Source: Liolophura sinensis (taxonomy: Eukaryota; Mollusca; Polyplacophora; Chitonida; Chitonidae). Taken from it: a stretch of 64,000 nucleotides of DNA. Location of the stretch: the NCBI RefSeq assembly GCF_032854445.1, contig NC_088301.1, positions 29,436,402 through 29,500,401 of the forward strand, read 5' to 3'. Numbering within the stretch: the stretch's first letter is position 1; every line of letters begins with the position of its first letter. Positions 1-13,200 of the stretch are shown piece after piece. A program made the translations under genes and the position numbers. The notes below the pieces were generated by a model. The model did no database searches. It saw nothing but the letters and a program-made list of their open reading frames with translations, and was not told the DNA's origin.

Positions 1-318
1 GATAAAAATGTGTACACATATACACTTCTTCAACGCAATGCCTTTATTGTGGGATTTCTTTCGTTCAATTTTACTGACAAAGCTTGTGAAGATTAAGAAT
101 CTTGAAAATCCGGAATACATGCGCCTGTCTAATCTCACAACATTGCAAGTTTTGTGATGTGTTGAAATGATACAATGCAGATTATGCTGACCTTGCTCCT
201 TCATTTATAAATGTTCACTGACTTAAACAACGTACTCCGAAGGGGAAAGTCGATAATAAAACAAGAATTGATAAATACTGTCTAAATTGTTCGTGTGTAC
301 ATATGTATGTATATATGC
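1..318. other. Left edge, no feature seen
   Basis: AT-rich DNA without a supported feature. Confidence 0.4.
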
Positions 319-600
319 CTGGTTTTTCACGTCGTACAATTTTTCAGTTATACGACTCATTACAGGTATGTGTACAAACACTGTGTCTTCTTATGCATGG
401 CAAGACGTGTCCATGCCGCCAAAATGCTGCTGTCACTGAAGTATCATGACGAAGACACCAGGCATGACACCAAACCCAAATGCATTGTACTGACACTAGG
501 CCAACCAGCGCTGTTTCTTTGCTCTAACCTCTCAGTGCTGAGAGCCAATCGAAGCAGCAACAGGTACCATTTTTAACAAGGATTTGATAAATTGTTCGTA
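319..600 (-). repeat. SINE family B, diverged copy
   Basis: It carries the family B body in reverse orientation: CAAGACGTGTCCATGCCGCC, GAAGTATCATGACGAAGACACC, CTCTAACCTCTCAGTGCTGAG and GTACCATTTTTAA. The apparent short reading frame over it is repeat sequence. Confidence 0.78.
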
Positions 601-1935
601 ACTGCACAGTTGTAGAAGGCATGGCATCACATAAATCCAAATGCCAATTCTATAAATCCAGTATTCATGTGCCAAAATTTAAAATGTGATTTAAATGCTT
701 ATTTTTAAACCAAATATGATTTAAAATTGGAAACACTTACCAAATTAAAATGTCCGACTCGATTCAAAGATTTGTATGTTTCTGTGTATGCCGTGTGTAC
801 GTATCTCGTCTTGTAGCGTTTATTAAGATGTGTTGTGTGACGATTGTTTCGAGTCAATGTCACAAGTTATTACTAGAAAAACTATCATGTCAAGGATATT
901 ATATTAAACACCTTCACTCTATACGATTCTTAAAATGAGTATAACTATACTATATATATATATATATATATGTGACATATATAGAATACTGTCACATTTC
1001 CACTACAGACATGATGTTTTGACAAATTTCTCTTTATAATTACTTGTATTTGAAGACAGATGTAAAGAATGGTGATTCTCTGGGTGTACTGTAATCTTAA
1101 GTCTTTAAGATTTAGTTCATGAATGTGACGATGCATAAGGCATGCACAAGACATGTGAGAAATAATGACGGGTACAATATAGGGTATATGGAGGCTTCAT
1201 ATCGAGCTTGTCTCGACTAGACAGATGTTACTCCATGATCTAACATGATAAATATCGGATAAAATATGACACATGTACAAGAAAATTAGAGGAAAATCAG
1301 GTTCCAATCGAAGTGTGTTTCACGGTCTTTTCTTTAACCTGCAGATAGGACTATCGAATGGGATTACCTCGCCATTTCCAACTGGCTGCATGTTTCGCAA
1401 TGTTTGGGTCGTTCGACCATCTTAATTAAATCAGTTAAGAAAAACCTTGGGAACACATTCCACAACCCGAAGGTTTAAATATGATATTTCTTCACGCCAC
1501 GTTTTTATTCCAGTGAAAAACATATTTTAGGACAATATAATTGTTTGGTACACCAGGGCGCAGGCAATGAAGAGTAAATTATATCCGTTACAATATTATG
1601 GGTAATTTTCTGGTCAGCTAACGATGGCTATCTGCCATTCTACGGTCAGAAGACCGGATCTGTCTACCTTTTAATCAGACTTTTGCGAAGACCCCTGTAG
1701 GAGAGATGACTAAAGTGGTAAGATCCACAATGTCTCCCACAAGTTTCGTGATGTGCCTGTTCATGAGATACGACTTGCTGTCGAAAACGACGTACACTGT
1801 AACGTGCAGCGTCAGATGGACTGGCGCCAGAAGTAATAATAACCTGATCTTACCTGGTTTAATTAAAAAGGTCGAACACAGATTGAAACTATATGATACC
1901 GCTATAATAATATGCTCTATCACACAAATAAACTG
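601..1935. other. Gene-free flank
   Basis: AT-rich DNA with a short (TA)n run at about 950-970. No gene, repeat family or regulatory motif recognised. Confidence 0.5.
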
Positions 1936-2237
1936 AGTGAGTGAGTGAGTGAGTGAGTGCTTGGGGTTTAACGTCGTACTTAACAATTTTTCACTCATAT
2001 GTCGACGAAGGAATCCTTAGAGTGCGTGCAATGTGCTTCCTTGTTGCAGGACGGATTTCCACCGCTCTTTTATCTAGTGCTGCTTCACTGAGACACAGAG
2101 CTCGAAGGAAACCCACAACCATCTTCAGGTTGCTGAAGGAGGGGAAGCAAACGTGGGCTGGACTGGAACTTACTGCGAAAGCACTGGTTGGATGATCAGT
2201 CATTGTACACTCTAACCACTCGGCCACGGACGCCTCA
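1936..2237 (-). repeat. SINE family B, full length
   Basis: Read on the minus strand it starts with a tRNA-like head (GTCCGTGGCCGAGTGGTTAG), then body, then 3' domain (AGTACGACGTTAAACCCC) and a (CACT)n tail, seen here as GAGT repeats at 1936-1958. It is the clearest family B copy with a head. Confidence 0.9.
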
Positions 2238-2336
2238 ATACATTTAATAAACAATAACACGAGACTATAGTATACTAGTATATTGTATATACCCTACAAG
2301 AAGAGTCAAGCATGCAGTACAGTGGAACAATAATTG

Positions 2337-2650
2337 AATGCTCGGGATTTAATGTCGTACTTACTCATTCAGTTATGTGACGAGGAATCATTAGGTGTAT
2401 GTACATATATCGTGTCTTTTTGTGGCAGGGCGAGTCAGCAAGTCCGCCAGAGTGCTGAAGTATCATGTCGAAGACACCAGACATAACACCACAAACGGTC
2501 ACATTGTAATGACACCGGGCCAACCAGTGATGTTTCCTCGCTCTAATCCCTCAGTGTTGTGCGCCAAACGAGGCAGCAAGAAGTACCATTTTAAAAGTTT
2601 TTGGTTTAACCCCACCCGGGTTTGATACTGGACCTCGCGACTTCGCAGTA
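2337..2650 (-). repeat. SINE family B, second copy
   Basis: Same body as 319-600 (GAAGTATCATGTCGAAGACACC-type, GCTCTAATCCCTCAGTG, AAGTACCATTTTAA), extending to a B-box-like AACCCCACCCGGGTTTGATA at 2609-2628. Confidence 0.8.
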
Positions 2651-3960
2651 CGGTGAAAAAACAAAAAACAACAACAACAAAAAAACCAAAAAAAACATTA
2701 TGGGTTTTGTGTTAAGAGTATAAGAGGTACACTTTATTTCTGAACTACGCCTGTGTCCTTTTTATGTTTATACCGTTTTCATTCAAACCATCTAGACTCA
2801 TGAATGTCTGCTAATAAATGAGACACAGGTTGTCAATAGATCATATAACAAACTACAACTTTAGCTGGCGAAATGCCTCAGGTGTCTCAAAACCATTTTC
2901 CAAACGCACCTGCGTCGCAACTTCTGATTTTCTTCAACACTTACATTACAGTCGTCAGGTGTAAGGTTGGTGGAAACTGGTTGGCTTGAGTCAAATATGA
3001 AGCATCGAATAAAATGTAGAACACGATTACGCTCATATATAATATTAGCAGCAATACCTCACAATGTTCGATCTAGAAGGAGCATGGTGAGATATTGCCG
3101 CTGATATTATGTGTGTAACACATAATCTTAATGTTGACTGAATATATGCGCGTTTAACAGAATATTATAACCAGTTGCAATCAGAGCATATATATTAAAG
3201 CACCACTCACAATAATCTTTCTGTTAACTTTAACAGATCATATTTGGGAGCAGTTAGTCACACACTGAGGAACTTGAAATACGGCTTGGCTATACCTCAG
3301 ATACACATAGGCTAAAAACTGGTGACTGGCTGTTATTCAGCCAGGCTGATGATGTCACGTGCAACCTCCACATAGGCTTGAATAAACTTATATACATAGA
3401 CAAAGAGCTTATACGTTGTATGTCTAAAATGGTTACGTTATAAGTGTCTTTGTTTAAATCAGGATAACAACTTCGAAAGGCATCATGCTGCGTGCCAGGG
3501 AAGAAAGCAGTTTTGTAGGGGTGGTGGTGGGTTGTGGTGTTTGGGGGTGGGTGGGTGTTGAAGGGTGGAGCTGCCAAGGTAGTTGGGTGGCGTGATGGGA
3601 GGAGAGATGAGATCTAGGTTCATGTAGGCTACGACTCACTATATGGCTTTACTAATAATTAGCCCAAAACATGTAGAAAGGGACAAGCAGTTTGATAAAA
3701 AAGATATGACAAGCAGTATATATAATTTCGATTTTAGAAAAAGGATACTCGCTTCGTCCCCTGCGCGTCACCCCTCACAGTGTTAAAAGCACCCGGATAA
3801 ACGATTTAATCGTAGACCTATGGAGCTACATGTACATAGGCCACATGCAAGTATTATTTTTATAACTGATTCGGCCGTAGTTCTCGAAATGCTATCCGCT
3901 GTTGTTCATTTCCCCATACCTTGTCATACCTTTGATCTTGTCGTCTACTACCCACTGCCG
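2651..3960. other. XKR upstream region
   Basis: A-rich tract at 2660-2695, then AT-rich DNA and the G-rich block near 3520-3580. A TATA-like GTATATATAA at 3717 is present but far from the ATG; a transcription start cannot be placed. Confidence 0.4.
3543..3565 (+). promoter_or_regulatory. Canonical G-quadruplex motif upstream of XKR
   Basis: Four G runs (5, 3, 3, 3) are separated by loops of 1, 1 and 7 bases, inside a G/T-rich tract from about 3517 to 3578. It lies about 490 bases before the XKR ATG on the coding strand. A promoter role is inference; the motif itself is seen. Confidence 0.5.
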
Positions 3961-3984
3961 CTGGTGAGTGATTGAAGTGCCCGT

Positions 3985-3999
3985 ATGCACAGCGGCTGA
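3985..3999 (+). other. Possible four-codon upstream ORF in the XKR leader
   Basis: An ATG 72 bases before the chosen XKR start opens a four-codon frame ending TGA, in the same frame as the main ORF. It matters only if the transcript starts upstream of 3985, which the sequence does not show. Confidence 0.3.
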
Positions 4000-4056
4000 C
4001 AGGTGGTTTCCGATCCCTGAACTTCACGATCCGCTTCGTTAGATATAGGTCACAAG

Positions 4057-4231
4057 ATGGCGGCGGGAACTTCGAAAAGCCGTTGTGTTGTCCCGCCCGA
4101 ATGCGATCGTCGTGGAATCACTATGACAAACGATGCAGAAAGATCAGAACATCTTTGTCAGCGATTTTCGACTGTTGATGTTGTTTTTGTGTTGGTCTCT
4201 CTGTTCACATATGTTCTGGACCTAGTAACTG
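4057..4231 (+). CDS. XKR: XKR exon 1 (residues 1-58, plus one base)
   Basis: The exon encodes a short hydrophilic N-terminus followed by the first membrane segment, ending YVLDLVT. The donor is CTG|GTAAGT at 4232. The split codon joins to exon 2 to give the Asp of the family's conserved D-rich end of helix 1. In-frame stops at 3997 and 4018 precede the ATG. Confidence 0.88.
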
Positions 4232-7200
4232 GTAAGTTTACTCTTTTTTTTGTCTCTGCAACAACATCAACGCCATGTTGCAAGCCGACAGCAGCTTTTC
4301 AGTGATGTGTTAAATTATCCATGATGTAAAGTACGTACATTTACTACAGAGTAATTCTAGTAGAATATTTATATCAGCCACAGGTGCGGATGCTGGAACC
4401 TCTCTGGTTGCAATCCGAGAGGCCTTTTAAAACTTTTACTTTTTATTCATTTTGGGCATGTTTTGCCTAAAATTAAAAAAGGCAATTTGGTGTCTGAATT
4501 AACCTAGAATATATCGGCCCGTCAGAGTATTTGGCCGCTGTAAGTGAACGGTTAGGACAGAAGAAGGTTGTGGGCCGACCTTAGCTTATTCCAGACCACG
4601 CATATTTGGTCACTTCACTTGTATGAGGACAAGGCAAGCAGATGAGATTAAAGATAACATGGACAGTAGTGTGGTGAAACTCTCATCGAGCAACACGTGT
4701 TGCGAGAGTTACAGAGAGAAACAGCACGGAGCACGCCTCTGGTTTCTGAATAATTATGATGTCTCCCGAGGCAGTGACTTCATGGTGTTGAAACAAAGTT
4801 TATGGATTTTAACATTAAAAATTAGAAAAATTTGCTCTAACTTCATTTGCTTTGCAAGGATATAGACTTTCAACATACTGATATGTAGAGCTTGTGTTGT
4901 TACGTTTCCCAGAATAACTTTTGCTACTTTTGGTTGTGAATATGACTGATTTTACCAACAGCTGAATGTAGACAAGTGCTTCATATAAAATTAGCCTTGT
5001 AAGGTCCTGATATTGCACAGTGAGTTTATGAAGTAGATTACTAGCTCATTGATGACAATGACCCTGCTTATGAAATAATTAAATGTTACTTGCATATGAA
5101 CGCCAGGGATCTTAACTTGAGTCTGTCTGTCTATTATAGTTTGGTTTTTGTGCAATAGCTGCTTTCAATAATGTTTGAGTTTGTGTGTAGGTTCACTTTG
5201 TGGAACGTCAGAAATAAGGTTTGATGCAGTGTCCATGTGAAATTTTGCCTACTTAATGAATTCTGTGATTCTCATTTGTCATCGTGTTACAGCACCAAAT
5301 ATTGAAGTCTGATGTTGGCAAAAGTACATAAAATTGCATGTCACTGCATGTATTATAAAGATTTCTTTTTTTTTCATTAGATCAAACCCAAACACTAGGT
5401 TGATCCATGCTTGTTTTGCATGCTTAGCATGGGATAACAGGTCGAAATCAACTTTTTTTTCTACCAAACACTTGCCCCCAAAGGCATTAAAAAATCTGAT
5501 ATGCCCACGGTTAACCACGCCCACTGTAACCAGCTGCTCTGAAGAAATTTAACATGATTGTATGAGGCTTGCGGATATGTGCTAATTTTGACCCCAGGAT
5601 AAAAAGTATCTGAATTAGATTGTTGTAATTGCCCTGAGAATGTTTTTGAAAGGACACAACCTGTTGATTTGCCTACAAATTTTGTTAGCCTTGTACTTGT
5701 TTTTATTTAGATGGTGAAGGGGCAGGCCCTTGGATCATTACGCTATCTTAAGCCTGGTGCACACAGACAAAAGTTGTGTCATAGCTTCCATTTTGTATGT
5801 AGTCACATGACATTTCCATAGATGTTGATAGGTTGATGTACGCAACAACGATCTCGCAAGATCCCGATGGCCACGCTCAGTTGTTTTTGGATTTTTTGTT
5901 GCCTAAAATTAAACAATTTGAATCTTTGGATCAAGTGTTCCAGGTATCAGACACAGATTTAATAAAACCAGACTTACAGTGCAGCCTTAACTTCAAAACA
6001 ATTTACTGCGCTAAAACAGTGTATTTTTATTTTGATACTATGAGTTGTATTAGTCTTTCTTGAAGAAAATGGAAATTAGAATTTAAAGGACATCATTTTT
6101 ATTTTGTGCATTACAGACTTTAAAAAGTTCAAAATAAAATAAAAACAAAACTGAAAATCCACCTTTTTTTATTTTGTCAGATTTCCCTGTTTTTATGATT
6201 TTCCTGGTTTTCTAGGCTTTCTGACCATAAATCCAAATTTTCCATAAATTAAATGTTTTTAAAGTTTTTATTTTTATATTTAGGCCCTCAGGATCCTCCC
6301 ACATTGAAGAAAGGTTTAGTTTTCTTGTAAAACAACAATAAAATTGGTTTGGCCTTAGGTTCAAATGCTATTAAGGCTCAGTCTATCTTATTTTTTGAGC
6401 CCACAGGATATGTTTTTTTTTTTTTTTAGATACACTTGTCAGTGATGTCAAGTGGTGTTTTATGCCATACTCATTCACTTATACGACCGCATCCGCAGAT
6501 TGCTCGTAGGCTCCCCCCCACCTCCCCTCCAAGTACAGTCGGAGGTGATGTCATGACATGCATGACACACAACCACACTGTTTACTGTCATAATCAGTAA
6601 AATTTGAGACAGTACGCCAGCTTTGTGAGTGCTAATTTCAAATCACCTGATGTTTTGCTTTTGTTTTTTTTAGATTGTTTGCTGGCATGGCAGTTTTTTT
6701 CTGTTGGTCACTCAGTGTGTGGTGTGTGGACCATTGTGTTTGTGCTGGTTCCAACTCTGACACTACAGCTGCTGAGCATCCGCTGGTACATTGCTGAGAA
6801 CCAAAGCCTATGCTGCAGTTGGATCTTGCTCGCTCATATCTTTGGGTTAGGGCCTGTGCAGAGGTAAGTACATTGCACAAGAGTACATGACAAACACTTA
6901 TATTAACTTTGACTCTGTGTGCTCAAATTGTCAGTTAGACCTAGGTTTCATCCTCATTAAAACAAAAATAAACAGTCTCGGTTCTTAATACTTTCTTGGT
7001 GCTCAGTAAAATGAAACAAATCATGACATTAATCAGTGAATTAATGTATTGGTTATGTTCAACCCTAAATAACATAATAACTGAAATGTTCATATATTTA
7101 TTGTTTATTTAACTGTCTCAATTCAGAAATGTTATTATAAATGACCTTACTGTGGAGAGTGTGAATTTGTGAAATGAAACCATGAGCTTCAAAAAATCTC

Positions 7201-10200
7201 ACATTGTCAAAGAATTAATTTTCCTGTGAGTAAGCAAACAAAGAGAAGTAGTGGAAAGTCTGCTAAAATCGAGAGGTTTTAGCAACCTCGAGAGGAAACA
7301 GATTTTGGGATCTGATGGCAACAGCTGTAGGTAAACTAATCAATCAAGTCCACTTTGTCATTGAACCAATCATGCAATATGGCACAGTCTCAGGGATAGT
7401 ACTAGTATAGTGCTAATCATGCAATATGGCACAGTGTCTGTATTACATGTATGGAAAACGATCAAAGACTATGCATGTAATTTGTTTTACTCCCTTTGGT
7501 GCGCGTGCAAAATGCTTGCACGATGACGTAAATGGAACAGACAAATCTGTGTCTTATTATCAAACGGGAAGTTGTTTTCGCTGACAAAAATGAATGGATA
7601 GATATCACGCCAGGTGTACCAGAACAGTGTCTTGTGACATTCTTAATTTCATTCCATCTTCTGCAAAAGCTATTGTGATATGATGATGTCACATTAAGGT
7701 TAATTTAATGTAATTAGTATATGAGGGATGATTTAGAACTTCGTATTTCATTCCTGGTTAAGGCAATTAGGTCACAGAGAGATGGAACATGTACATGTTG
7801 TACTAACCAGTGTGCTGCAAACGATATGGAAACAACACGTGGCAGCAGTGTTCATTTCACAGTGAGAAATGTGTCAGTGTCGAATATAACAAACAAACCG
7901 GTACCAACGAATGTTTCACCATTCAAAACACTTGACAGATTATTTTCAATAGTCGCATTTGCCATCTGTTTGATACTCATTTGAAATGGAAATCAGTGCA
8001 TTAAACGTTTTGGGGAGGGCTATAGAATTGAAATAATGTTTCCCGCTGTGGTGTGTAAGGGCAGTTTTATGGTCAATAAATAATTTTATGATCAATAAAT
8101 AATTTTATGGCCAGAATAATAATAACCTCTTCCAGCTTATTGACTATAAAACTGCTGTTAGACACCATTGCAGGAAACATTTCTTAATTATGTCTGTAGC
8201 TTGATGTACTGAACCACCTTGAGTGTTGCTAAATGCTGCTCTTTTGTTAATCAGTGGATGTAAAACAAACTATGCCCAACAAACTACACTGTAGTACCTA
8301 CATGTAGGTATGAACAGCTGTAAGGTTAACTTTCCAACACACATGTAATTTGGAGGTAGATTTCCTGAAATGATTTTTTTAGGAAATTATGTCATACTGT
8401 TGAACTGAACGTCAAATGATCAGAAATAAATTTAAACTGTAATTCAACATTTTCGCATGTTTGCAAGGTTTTTATTCAAGCATACTCTGAAAGTTTTATT
8501 CCGTATAGACTGATAAAATTATGCATTTTGTGAAACCCTCAAATTGGCTCATCCAACCAATGCAGTTTTAAAAATGTGCATAAATTGCTCTGAAAGTTGC
8601 TCCTTCATGTTCAGAGTGATTAATGAATTAGGGCCCCCACCTATACATATATGAGAATTTTTAGCTAAAAGGGACATCAGGATTTGTAAAGTATTTCACC
8701 TTTGACCAAAATTCCCAAACTAATGGTTTTGCTAATGGGGGTCTGTTAGTACAAGAAATATCAGATGGTTTTGATTTGAAAGATTCTCTTCCCTGCAGAT
8801 GCATGTATGTGTTGAATTGTTTAAAATGTCTTTGCAGATATATGTCTGTGTTACAACATGGAAGAGATGCACGGAGATCAAACAGCCCCCAGTCGTACAA
8901 GAAGCTATACCAAGCTCAGAATGATATCTCCTGCTTGAGATTTATTGAGGCTTATCTGGAGTCTGCTCCTCAGCTGATCTTACAGGGATATTTCATCTTG
9001 ACGGTACAGCCTCTTACCTGGGTGTCAGGTGAGTGGGAGTAGGGGGAAAGCATGATAAAGGTTAAGCAGAACAGCCATTTCAGGTTGAAAACTCAAAGCT
9101 TGAATGACTGCAGGAGTTTCAGATTTTTCATTTTAGTGGACGTCAATTAATATTTGCTCCGAGCCTGCAGGTTTTTGTGTTGCAGTTCAGTATTATCATT
9201 CTGTTTTTACCATTTGAGTTTGAAATAGAAATTAACTCATTGAAGCCTTGTCCAGGAAAGAGTGAGACTCCTCAAAGGCTTGTATGATTTAAATCGTTTC
9301 TTTTTTTTTGTTTCCAAGAAGTTGAAGTTGTACTTACATGTAGAATGTATGTCAGTAATATATGTTTTCTAATAATGTATTGTAAATCTGTAATGTAATA
9401 TAATCTGTTTTTCTTATTGACAACTGGAAGCCATACATTGAGCTTTAATATCAGGCAAGCAAAGAGCACTGTGAAGTATGAATATTTGAGCTATAGCTAT
9501 ATAACTTCACCATAAGAAGTGAGACTAGCTAAGCTTATGAGATTTGTGTGTTGACAAAGTTTGCAGGGAAAGAAACAAAAGTATGGTTATGTAAAGTTAT
9601 ATTAAATTTAGATCTGTATGGGTGAAATATAATGACTTTTCAGTTACATGTATGTAATGGGAGATAACTCTATAGTTCTTAAATAACTCAAACCAATGAC
9701 TACTTCAAATGAAAACAGTTTTTTTATGGCTTAATACTTTTGAGCAGTGCTTTTCTTTCATCAGTGGCATTCAGTAAGCCATTGAATCTCTAGTTTTCTG
9801 AACGTCATTTAAACAGTGTAGTGAAAAAAATTAATTAATGTAAAAGAAGAGCGAAATTAATTAAATATTATCCTCAAAGCATTTTTGATGTTCTTTTGAT
9901 GTTGGTACAAAATGTGTTTTCCGTCGCTAAGATGGCAAAATATGATTAAAATTTCTTTGTCTTTGCCAACATGTGTATTTAATGGCCCACAGGAGTGCTT
10001 AGACTTCTGGTATCCTTTGAGGGACGGGCAATCCTTTAGTTCTTTCAGAAGGTTACTTGTAACCCACCCCACCCCGTCCTCCTCATCCCAATCTTACTTG
10101 TACCCTTCCCAATCTTACTTGTACCCCTACCAATCTTACTTGTACCTTCCCAATCTTACTTGTACCCTTCCCACTCTTACTTGTACCCCTACCAATCTTA

Positions 10201-13200
10201 CTTGTACCCTTCCCAATCTTACATGTACCCTTCCCAATCTTACTTGTACCCCTACCAATCTTACTTGTACCCTTCCCAATCTTACTTGTACCCTTCCCAA
10301 TCTTACTTGTACCCCTACCAATCTTACTTGTACCCCTACCAATTTGGCAAAAATTTCAGTGATCTGAACTAATCCAATGACAAGAATTTTTTTACTCAAA
10401 TGAAAATCAAGACATTACACACAAGGCAACAATATAATTTTACCAGCTGCTGAAATGAATATATAGCTATACCATAATGCATTTCAGGCCATGAATATGC
10501 ATGGCTGAAGTTGGTTGTGTTGTATGTCATGACAACTGTCAGTTTGCATGCACCCCACATTCTGCATTGTTTTCATTTATTGTGTGTAGGTATAATTGGG
10601 GAACACAGTCTGTCACGCAATACTGTTGCCATCAAAGGTCACCATTATGATGGCAATCAGATGTCCAAGGCAACTTACCTTTTATTCACTCTGTAAATTC
10701 CTCATGAGAAAAACTGAATATACTGACTGTCTTTACATATACTGTAAATCTTCAACCTTTTCAACAACTAAAGAACTTTTTTAAGTGTAATTTTTAATAA
10801 ATTATTGTGAAATTAATGTGAAAAAAGTTTGGTTTGTGTCATTAAAGACACAAACTTCATAGAACTACAAATTATTTCTCTACAGCTCACAGGTCTCAGA
10901 ATGGTTCAAAGTATTGGTTGCTAAGGCGAAAAGATTGAAGAATAAGGGTAGTATCATATATTCAGTCACATCAGTCAGAATGTTGACTGAAAAAGCATGA
11001 AGCCTGATGTTAAAACTGGTTTTGTTACCCATATTTGTCATGAATTGCGATAATCTTTATTTTTCTATCTTCATTATCTCCTCAATTAGTGTCAGCCTCT
11101 TAAAGGGAGATAACTTTGTGGTAACAGTGTATCCTCCCATCATTTTTGCTTGTTGAGGCCTGCTTCCCATAAAAATTAAAGTCAGAGACCATCAAACTCT
11201 TGTGCATGGAAATGTTGATAAAGGTGAATGATAGAGCATACTCTTATGTTGGGATGAAGGGTTCTATGTTACATTTACTATATAGATATATGATACAGAA
11301 ACCATGGTAAACAGGAAGGTTGCGTGGAATTGCTTTATAGTTGAATCTGTTAACTTCTCTGTTTCAGGCCTATCCACATCTGTGTCTCTGGTCTCTCTTG
11401 CCTGGGCAGTAGCCTCCTACAGTAATGCTCTTCGCCTAGCTTACCGAGAGGCATACTTAACGCGTTGGGGTGGACTAGTCTTACAAGCTCTCTGGCACAT
11501 TGGCACAGTTGCTTCCAGAGTTGTTGCCATCGCAGTGTTTGCTTCAGTTTACCATGCCTGGACTTTTCTTGCCATTGGTAAGGTATATTTGAACTGCTCA
11601 AAGATTGTTGGCAGATTATTATTTTTACATGAAAATAATGTTTGTGTTAAAGTGTTCCGTGCAAATATACGCAATTTATTGACTATATCTCTTCCCAACC
11701 ATGTTGGTGGAAAATAATGTATTTTTGAGGGCTGGTTGTCAGTCATTTGGTATCAATGAATCAATGTCCACATGATATTAACCCCAGAACTAACTAGCCA
11801 ATCTACCAGCTGTGTTTGGGAAGGTCTGTCTGCAACATGTGGATGGTCGTGGGTTTCCCCAGTTTCTGCCTGGTTTCCTCCCACCATAACATTGACCACC
11901 ATTGTGTAAGTGAAATATTCTTAAGTACAGCATAAAACACCAATCATATAAATCAGCTAATCCCGGAAAGACTTGGTTTGAAGAGCAGTATTACATGAGC
12001 CTAAGTAGTGATCAATTTTGGGGTATGTTTATTAGTTTTCTAGTTTTGGCTGAGGGGTTTCATTGTAATGGCCCACTTGTCTGGTTGTCTGTCTGTCCAC
12101 ATCTTTTGAATGCTTATAACATGTTATGTAAACATATACCAAATTGTACATTGTCAGATTAGTGGTTGGCACAAATGGCCTTTGATAATCTTTCTCATGT
12201 CAGATTTTATCTTTAACTGGTAACACTCCGAAACTACTGAGCCAAATTCAGTGAATTAGAACTATGACGACGGATCAATTTTGCGCGAAATGACTCAAAC
12301 GAAAGTCTGAAAGTCTGGAATATTCGGGCTACTATAATTGGCCATGAATATTCCTAACGATGAAAAAAAAGAATATCACCTTGATTCAGAGTTTTGTTAA
12401 CGTCTTTTTGAAATTCAGTGAAACTTGATGTATACAGGTAGAGTCTATTGTAGATCCTTACACTGCATTGCATTGTGGTCAGCTGTCCTTTTTGGCCTCC
12501 TTGCTCACGCCAGAGTTCATATGTAGCTTCTTATATTTGTATATCATTTTATCTGAGCCAAATGCACATAAATCATACATGGATTCACTGGTGTGAAGTC
12601 CCCCGCACCTAATTTGATTGGAAACAGTGCAGATGACCTTTGACCTATTTTATCAGGTCATCTCGGTTCATGTTAAGTTGTTTAGCACTTGCTGCCTCTG
12701 CATACATTATGATTGGAGACTGACTGGTTCTCAACCTCAGGTACTTAAAGAAGATTTGTCATATGATATTTCTCGTTCCTTAGCTCGGAAGGTAATGATC
12801 TTGTAACTATATGTACCTTTATCCTGCATCAGACAAAATACTCCTGTTTACATTGGACAGCAACGTTCACATGGGGGACGTGTATTTTTCAGTATCCTAC
12901 ATCTGATTCCTTTGTTCGGCTGTGAAAAGAATGATGTGATTCGCCAGTCCATCACCCTTCAACCCTGAACTGATGGGTCTTTGCGATATAAATTCATAAT
13001 GTAGTTATTCATTCAGTGGATACAGGAATATATGTTGTCTGTAAACCCTCACATAGGGCGAGGATGCAGCTTGTCAAAGGTCAGTGGTTTACACCGGGCA
13101 CTCTGGTTTCCTTCGCCATCAAACTGACCAATATAAGTGCAAAAATTTTTGGGATGGTCTTAAGCAAATAAATAAATAAATAAATAATCAAATATTTCTC

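Noticed and set aside
295-576. A 93-codon frame at the left edge, and similar ones at 2395-2625 and 43691-43936
   Set aside because: They overlap SINE family B copies and share the same translated phrases because of the repeat, not because of a gene family.
3972-4178. A 68-codon frame overlapping XKR exon 1 in another register
   Set aside because: Starts at TTG, stops inside exon 1 and shows no family similarity, whereas the overlapping frame from 4057 fits the XKR helix 1.
9912-10399. Repetitive frames of 70-151 codons on both strands
   Set aside because: They arise from the 21-bp array, whose unit is a multiple of three.
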